Positions 13,369 through 17,349 of a stretch of DNA of 17,349 nucleotides are shown here, piece by piece. Every line of letters starts with the position of its first letter. Position 1 is the first letter of the stretch. Position numbers and translations under genes: made by a program. The notes beneath the pieces are model-generated. The model had not been told where the DNA came from, ran no database searches, and was given only the letters and a program-made list of their open reading frames with translations. This stretch comes from an uncultured Opitutia bacterium (GTDB taxonomy: Bacteria > Verrucomicrobiota > Verrucomicrobiia > Opitutales > UBA953). Location: assembly GCA_937874455.1 (NCBI GenBank), contig CALNBE010000316.1, positions 1 to 17,349 on the forward strand. Direction: 5' to 3'.

Positions 13369-16080
13369 TTAATAGCCGGAGGGCAGGGAGGCGATTTTCC
13401 TTCGCGCCTCCTCTTGGCCGGGCAAGGCACGCTGGGGCGTGTTTTGGGATTTTTGATTATAGTCGAGGAGCAGCTGGTAAACGCGCCGCGCCTCCTCGGG
13501 ATTGCGGACGGATTCGTAGTATTCGGCCACGGCGAAAAGACTTTTGGCGATCCACCAGCGTCCGGTGGCGAGTTTCTCCGCCTCCTGGGGATTCATGAGC
13601 AACTGGTTGATGACGAGCCACTGGGCGTCCTTGGCTTCCTTGGCGATGGCGGCGGCGGTGTTGCCGCTGAGGTCGGGGTTGGGCTCGCGCAATTGCAAGG
13701 CGACGCCCCATTTGTAGCCAGCCTCGGCGGTGAGGTCGGCAGGTTTGTTTGGCAGGGCGTAGAGGCGTTCGTAGGCGGTGATGGCGCGCTCAAGGGCGAT
13801 GGCGGTGGCACCTTGGGCATTGCCTTCTCGGTTCATGGCTTTGGCAAAGAGACAGTCGGCGCGGCCCAATTCGGCACGCCAGCGGGTGGAGGACGAAATG
13901 GATTCGTTGCGGAGCAGGGTTTCGTAAACCTGCATGGCATCGTCGAACTGTCCCTGAATGCGGAACAGGTCGGCCTGCCGGAGGCGGGCTTGGGCGACCA
14001 GCCGGTGGGAGGGGAAATGCTCCACCATGCGGTCAAAATACTGAGTGGCCTGCCGGTATTGCTGGGTGCCGGCACCGTCGGCTCCCAGCAGGGCGCATTG
14101 TTCGGCGGCTTCGAACAGACCTTGGGCGGCATATTCGGCAAATTCGGTCAGCGTGGGGTCGGCTTGCAGGCGTTTGAAGGGCTGGAGAAAGAGGTCGCGG
14201 GCCTTGGCGCGCTCACCGCGGGCGGCCCGCTCGCGTCCTTCGACGAGAAAGGAGGCTGCGGTGGCGGCCTCGCGGGGGTAGGCAAGGCGGAGGGCGGCCA
14301 TGGCGGTTTCGGCCTCCGGCTGGCGGGCGGAGAGTACTGCTCGGGCCTTGAGCAGTGCGGTCTGGCTGAGCATGGCGGCGCGGTTGGGCAGGAGGTTTTC
14401 CTCTGCGGCGGGAAGGTTTTGCAGCAGTTCGGTGAGGGCGTCGGCCAGTCGCTGGACCTCGGGGTATTGGCGGGCGTTGAAGGAAAGCAGCGCCTGTTGC
14501 CAGAGGAAACGGATGCGGAAGGTGGTATGGCGGGGCGGCAGCTGAGCCAAGGCCTGCCCGACACGGGTCAGTGCCTCGGAGGTTTTTCCTTTTTCCCGCA
14601 GCCAGTTGATCAGCGTCCACTCGCAATTGAGGCGACTGGTCTCGTCGATATTTGGGGTGGCGCGGACGGTTTGCTCGGCGGCGGAGAAGTTGTCTGACTG
14701 GAGTTCGCAGAGCACTTGAAGGAAGAGAGTGGCACCGCGCTCATCGGGCGGGCTGATTCGGGGGAGGATGGCGGCGTAGGTGGCGGCGGCGGCGGGGTAG
14801 CGTTCGGCGAGGAAAAGGCAGTCGGCGGCGATCCGGCCGATCCGGGATTGCTGGGCGCTGGGGAGCAGCTTTTGCAGCTGGAGGAGATAGTCGGCGGTGC
14901 GGCGGTAGTTTTTATTTTGAAAAGCGGCGCTGGCGAGGATGCGGAGGGCATCGGCGCGCAGCGGGCTTTCCGGGCTTTTTTCGAGGAGGTCGTTGGCGGA
15001 GCTTTCGGCTTTGTCCCAAGCGCCGACGAGCACCATGATGCGGGAGCGGGTGAGGTTGAGCGCATCGAGGGTGCGGGCGTCGGGGGCGATTGTGGCCTGC
15101 TCGGTCAACCGGGCGAAAATGTCGTTGGCAAGGCGTACCATGGCGTCTTTGCCAGAGGCGTTTTCGACTGCGGCGGCGAGGCACTGGAGGGCGATGCGCT
15201 GGAGGTCGGGCGCGGCCTTGTTGCGGATGACGGAGAAGAGGGCGGCGCGGCCCTCCTCGGTGGAAGGGGTGAGGATGATGCCGAGAAGGAGGTCGCGTTC
15301 GTCGCGCTGGGCGGGGGAAAGATTGGGGATGCGCTGCAGCTCGGCGGCGGCCTGGGCGGGGCGTTTTAATTGGTCGAGGGCGATGGCGAGAGCCTTGCTG
15401 TGGTCGAAGGCGGCGGAGTTACCCTCGTTGAGGATGCGTTTGCGCAGTTCGGCTACCATTTCCTCGCTGGCGGTGCCCATGCGGATGGCAGACACGTATT
15501 CGAGCAGCCGCATTTGCTGCATTTGTTGCTGCTGAGTCAGAGGATCGAAGCTGCGGGCGGCGAGGTCGAAGGCTTTGCCGGCTGCGAGATGGTTGCCGAC
15601 GAGGAAACTGAGCATGCCCTGCGCGGCGTAATACCAGGCGCGGTCGGCGGGGGAAAGGGGGCCAACGGCTATTTGTTGCAGAATGGCATCGGCCTCGGTC
15701 GCGCGGTTTTGCGCCAGCAGGGCGATGGCCAGCCGGACTTGCTGTTCCGGGGCGGCGGGGAGTTGTTCAAGGATGGTAGCGGCCTCGGAAAAACGGTTGC
15801 GGGCGAGAAGGGCGCTGGCGAGGCCGAGCTGGGCTTTTTGGCCCAATGGCGCATCGGTTTTGGATTGGAGGGCAATCTGTTCGTAAAGTTCGGCGGCGAG
15901 GGTGGACAGTCCGGCGGCAAGGGCGTTGTCGGCGGCGCTGAGGGAGGCCGAGACCGCGGGTTGTTCGCGCACGGCCAGCGCCGGGCGGGTGTCAAGCAGG
16001 GTGGTGCCGGTGGTTTGCGCGGTCAGCGGGGCGCAGAGCGCCGCCAGAAAGGCGGTGCAAGGCAAAAGGAGTCGGCGCAA
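13369..16080 (-). CDS. Large exported tetratricopeptide-repeat protein
   Basis: This protein of about 903 residues is helical throughout, Ala/Leu/Arg/Gln-rich, with many degenerate TPR units. Examples are ALLARNRFSEAATILEQLPA near the N-terminus and ARLRQADLFRIQGQFDDAMQ in the C-terminal third. The N-terminus reads (M)RRLLLPCTAFLAALCAPLTAQ, a signal peptide with likely cleavage around LTAQ, so it is probably periplasmic or outer-membrane associated. The start is uncertain: there is no suitable ATG. TTG at 16080 gives a compact signal peptide, and GTG at 16104 is possible. The longer frame from TTG at 16218 begins inside the lpdA terminator hairpin, which argues against it. The protein precedes an ExbB-like gene by 42 bases. 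TPR proteins paired with ExbB/TolQ homologues suggest a Tol/Ton-like envelope machine, but this role is inferred. Confidence 0.85.
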   Translation of the reverse strand: MRRLLLPCTAFLAALCAPLTAQTTGTTLLDTRPALAVREQPAVSASLSAADNALAAGLSTLAAELYEQIALQSKTDAPLGQKAQLGLASALLARNRFSEAATILEQLPAAPEQQVRLAIALLAQNRATEADAILQQIAVGPLSPADRAWYYAAQGMLSFLVGNHLAAGKAFDLAARSFDPLTQQQQMQQMRLLEYVSAIRMGTASEEMVAELRKRILNEGNSAAFDHSKALAIALDQLKRPAQAAAELQRIPNLSPAQRDERDLLLGIILTPSTEEGRAALFSVIRNKAAPDLQRIALQCLAAAVENASGKDAMVRLANDIFARLTEQATIAPDARTLDALNLTRSRIMVLVGAWDKAESSANDLLEKSPESPLRADALRILASAAFQNKNYRRTADYLLQLQKLLPSAQQSRIGRIAADCLFLAERYPAAAATYAAILPRISPPDERGATLFLQVLCELQSDNFSAAEQTVRATPNIDETSRLNCEWTLINWLREKGKTSEALTRVGQALAQLPPRHTTFRIRFLWQQALLSFNARQYPEVQRLADALTELLQNLPAAEENLLPNRAAMLSQTALLKARAVLSARQPEAETAMAALRLAYPREAATAASFLVEGRERAARGERAKARDLFLQPFKRLQADPTLTEFAEYAAQGLFEAAEQCALLGADGAGTQQYRQATQYFDRMVEHFPSHRLVAQARLRQADLFRIQGQFDDAMQVYETLLRNESISSSTRWRAELGRADCLFAKAMNREGNAQGATAIALERAITAYERLYALPNKPADLTAEAGYKWGVALQLREPNPDLSGNTAAAIAKEAKDAQWLVINQLLMNPQEAEKLATGRWWIAKSLFAVAEYYESVRNPEEARRVYQLLLDYNQKSQNTPQRALPGQEEARRKIASLPSGY

Positions 16081-16201
16081 AAGGCTGGACGGAGGAGCAA
16101 ACACAAGGGCTGCACAATAGGCGTGAAAGGCGGGGTGTTGCCAAGACGGAAGTTGGCGAAGCAAAAAGGCGCGGAGGAAACTCGCCGTGTTTTGCCGGAG
16201 C

Positions 16202-16228
16202 AAAAAACGGCGGGACAAGGCCCGCCGT
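16202..16228 (-). terminator. Intrinsic terminator after lpdA
   Basis: On the minus strand, an eight-base stem ACGGCGGG / CCCGCCGT around CCTTGT is followed by a run of six T. It lies about 30 bases past the lpdA stop and upstream of the TPR gene, separating the two transcription units. The 120 bases between it and the TPR start would have to hold the TPR promoter; none is obvious. Confidence 0.88.
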
Positions 16229-16258
16229 GGCAGAATTTCCTTTGCGCCGGAAATCCGG

Positions 16259-17349
16259 TCAGAGCGAATGGATCCCGGCCTTGTCCACGGCCATGGCGGC
16301 CTCCTTGATGGATTCGCCGATGGTTGGATGGGCGAAGCAGGAGCGGGCGATGTCCTCGGCGCTGCCGCCGTATTCGAGGTGGGCGACGATGGTGGAGATC
16401 ATTTCCGAGGCGTTGTGGCAGATGATTTGCGCGCCCAGAAGCCGGTCGGTTTTGGCGTCGGCGACAATTTTCACCGCGCCGTCGGTGGCGTCGGAGGCGA
16501 TGGCGCGGCCATTGGCCATGACGGAAAATTTGCCGACTTTGACCTCGAAGCCGCGTTTTTTTGCCTCGGATTCTGAGAGTCCGACGTTGGCCAGTTCCGG
16601 TTCGGTGTAAACGACGCCGGGGATGACGTCGTAATTGACGTGTCCGGCTTTGCCCGCGATCAGCTCGACGCAGGCGACGGCTTCCTCCTCGGCTTTGTGG
16701 GCGAGCATCGGGCCGGCGATGACATCGCCGATGGCGTAAACGCCGGGGAGGTTGGTGCGGAAATGGGAGTCGGTGACGATGCGCCCGCGCTCGTCGAGCT
16801 GGAGTCCGGTTTCCTTTGCGCCGAGACCGGCGGTGTGGGCGCGCCGGCCCACGGCGACGAGAATTTTGTCGGCGGGAAATTCGAGCGGCTTGCCGTTTTT
16901 CTCCGCCAGCAGGACGATCTGTTTTTCCTCCGCGCGGAAGCCGGTGACCTTGGTTTGCAGCTCGAAGGAAATGCCCTGTTTTTTGAAGGAGCGCTCGGCC
17001 AGCTTGGAGGAATCCTGGTCGAAGCCCGGCCCGCCGATGGTGGGCAGCATTTCGACGATGGTGACCTGGCTGCCGAGGCGGGACCAGACGCTGCCCAGTT
17101 CGAGGCCGATGGCTCCGGCGCCGACGATGACCAGCCGTCCCGGCGCGGCGGCGAGATTGAGCGCGTCGGTGGAGGAAATGATTTTGTCGCCGTCAAACGG
17201 CAGGAAGGGCAGCTCGACTGGCACGGAGCCGGAGGCGATGAGGATGTGCTTGGCGGAAATTTCCTCCGCGGGGCCGTCGGATTGGCGGACGGAGATTTTT
17301 CCTTCGCCCGCCAGCGAGGCGGGGCCGGTGAGCAGGGTGATGCCGCGCT
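16259..17349 (-). CDS. lpdA: Dihydrolipoyl dehydrogenase, C-terminal part (partial)
   Basis: This FAD/NAD enzyme (E3) reoxidises dihydrolipoamide in 2-oxoacid dehydrogenase or glycine-cleavage complexes. About 363 residues are present. The reading frame runs off the right edge, and the GTG at 17224 is an internal Val in HILIASGSVPVELP, not a start. Visible blocks are the NAD-binding fold VIVGAGAIGLELGSVWSRLG, the second FAD motif VYAIGDVIAGPMLAHKAEEE, the interface region PGVVYTEPELANVGLSE, and the C-terminal catalytic His-Pro-Thr...Glu in CFAHPTIGESIKEA. The N-terminal FAD site and redox-active CxxxxC disulfide (about 100 residues) lie outside the window. HPTIGE differs slightly from the usual HPTxSE but keeps the His and Glu. 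A terminator follows the stop. Confidence 0.95.
   Translation of the reverse strand, partial: RGITLLTGPASLAGEGKISVRQSDGPAEEISAKHILIASGSVPVELPFLPFDGDKIISSTDALNLAAAPGRLVIVGAGAIGLELGSVWSRLGSQVTIVEMLPTIGGPGFDQDSSKLAERSFKKQGISFELQTKVTGFRAEEKQIVLLAEKNGKPLEFPADKILVAVGRRAHTAGLGAKETGLQLDERGRIVTDSHFRTNLPGVYAIGDVIAGPMLAHKAEEEAVACVELIAGKAGHVNYDVIPGVVYTEPELANVGLSESEAKKRGFEVKVGKFSVMANGRAIASDATDGAVKIVADAKTDRLLGAQIICHNASEMISTIVAHLEYGGSAEDIARSCFAHPTIGESIKEAAMAVDKAGIHSL

Noticed and set aside
12307..14697. 796-codon plus-strand open frame overlapping ybdG, the ExbB-like gene and the TPR gene
   Set aside because: It crosses three genes on two strands, its product is low-complexity Gly-rich, and it matches no family I recognise. 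It is a shadow frame.
6250..17270. Recurring GGAAATTTCC-type words (for example near 6255, 11065 and 17260) as a dispersed regulatory or uptake motif
   Set aside because: Most occurrences are in coding sequence, where GAG-GAA-ATT-TCC encodes Glu-Glu-Ile-Ser. The recurrence fits codon preference; only the copy at 11062-11075 is intergenic.

Overview
This window is a GC-rich bacterial chromosomal segment that most resembles Verrucomicrobiota (Opitutae-like). That assignment is an inference from three things: a large PEP-CTERM surface protein ending in an Arg-rich tail, the style of the mre cluster and orphan TPR/ExbB genes, and the general lack of Shine-Dalgarno sequences. Almost all of the sequence is accounted for by ordinary chromosomal genes. 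No phage, transposon, CRISPR array or integrase is visible.

Layout. (1) 1-4555, minus strand: a cell-wall elongation cluster in the transcriptional order uppP (undecaprenyl-diphosphate phosphatase), mreB, mreC, mreD and mrdA (PBP2, cut by the left edge). mreC/mreD and mreD/mrdA are joined by 4-base ATGA overlaps. (2) 4680-5861, plus strand: dinB (DNA polymerase IV), divergent from uppP. A CTGT-N8-ACAG dyad, a candidate LexA operator, sits directly before its ATG. (3) 5878-6387, minus strand: a small BamE-like lipoprotein, convergent with dinB. (4) 6544-6653: tRNA-Lys(UUU) with an encoded CCA and a clear intrinsic terminator. (5) 6656-7831, minus strand: a stand-alone ClpX-type zinc-finger protein and ispD (MEP isoprenoid pathway). 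(6) 7832-8106: an AT-rich intergenic region. (7) 8107-11055, plus strand: a 982-residue secreted beta-solenoid protein with a C-terminal PEP-CTERM sorting signal and its own terminator. (8) 11213-12523, plus strand: a YbdG-type mechanosensitive channel. (9) 12640-16080, minus strand: a large exported TPR protein followed by an ExbB/TolQ-like proton-channel subunit with no ExbD partner nearby. (10) 16202-17349, minus strand: dihydrolipoyl dehydrogenase (cut by the right edge) with an intrinsic terminator.

Functional themes. Most of the window serves the envelope. uppP recycles the lipid carrier, MreBCD and PBP2 build the lateral wall, and the remaining envelope genes are the lipoprotein, the surface protein, the mechanosensitive channel and the TPR/ExbB pair. 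IspD feeds isoprenoid synthesis and hence the undecaprenyl carrier, although its gene is separate from uppP.

I found no clearly new multi-gene system. The points most worth a second look are the stand-alone ClpX-type zinc-binding protein, the ExbB-like gene that lacks both ExbD and a usual TM3 glutamate and is paired with a TPR protein, the 25-residue-periodic solenoid in the PEP-CTERM protein, and the LexA-like box at dinB.
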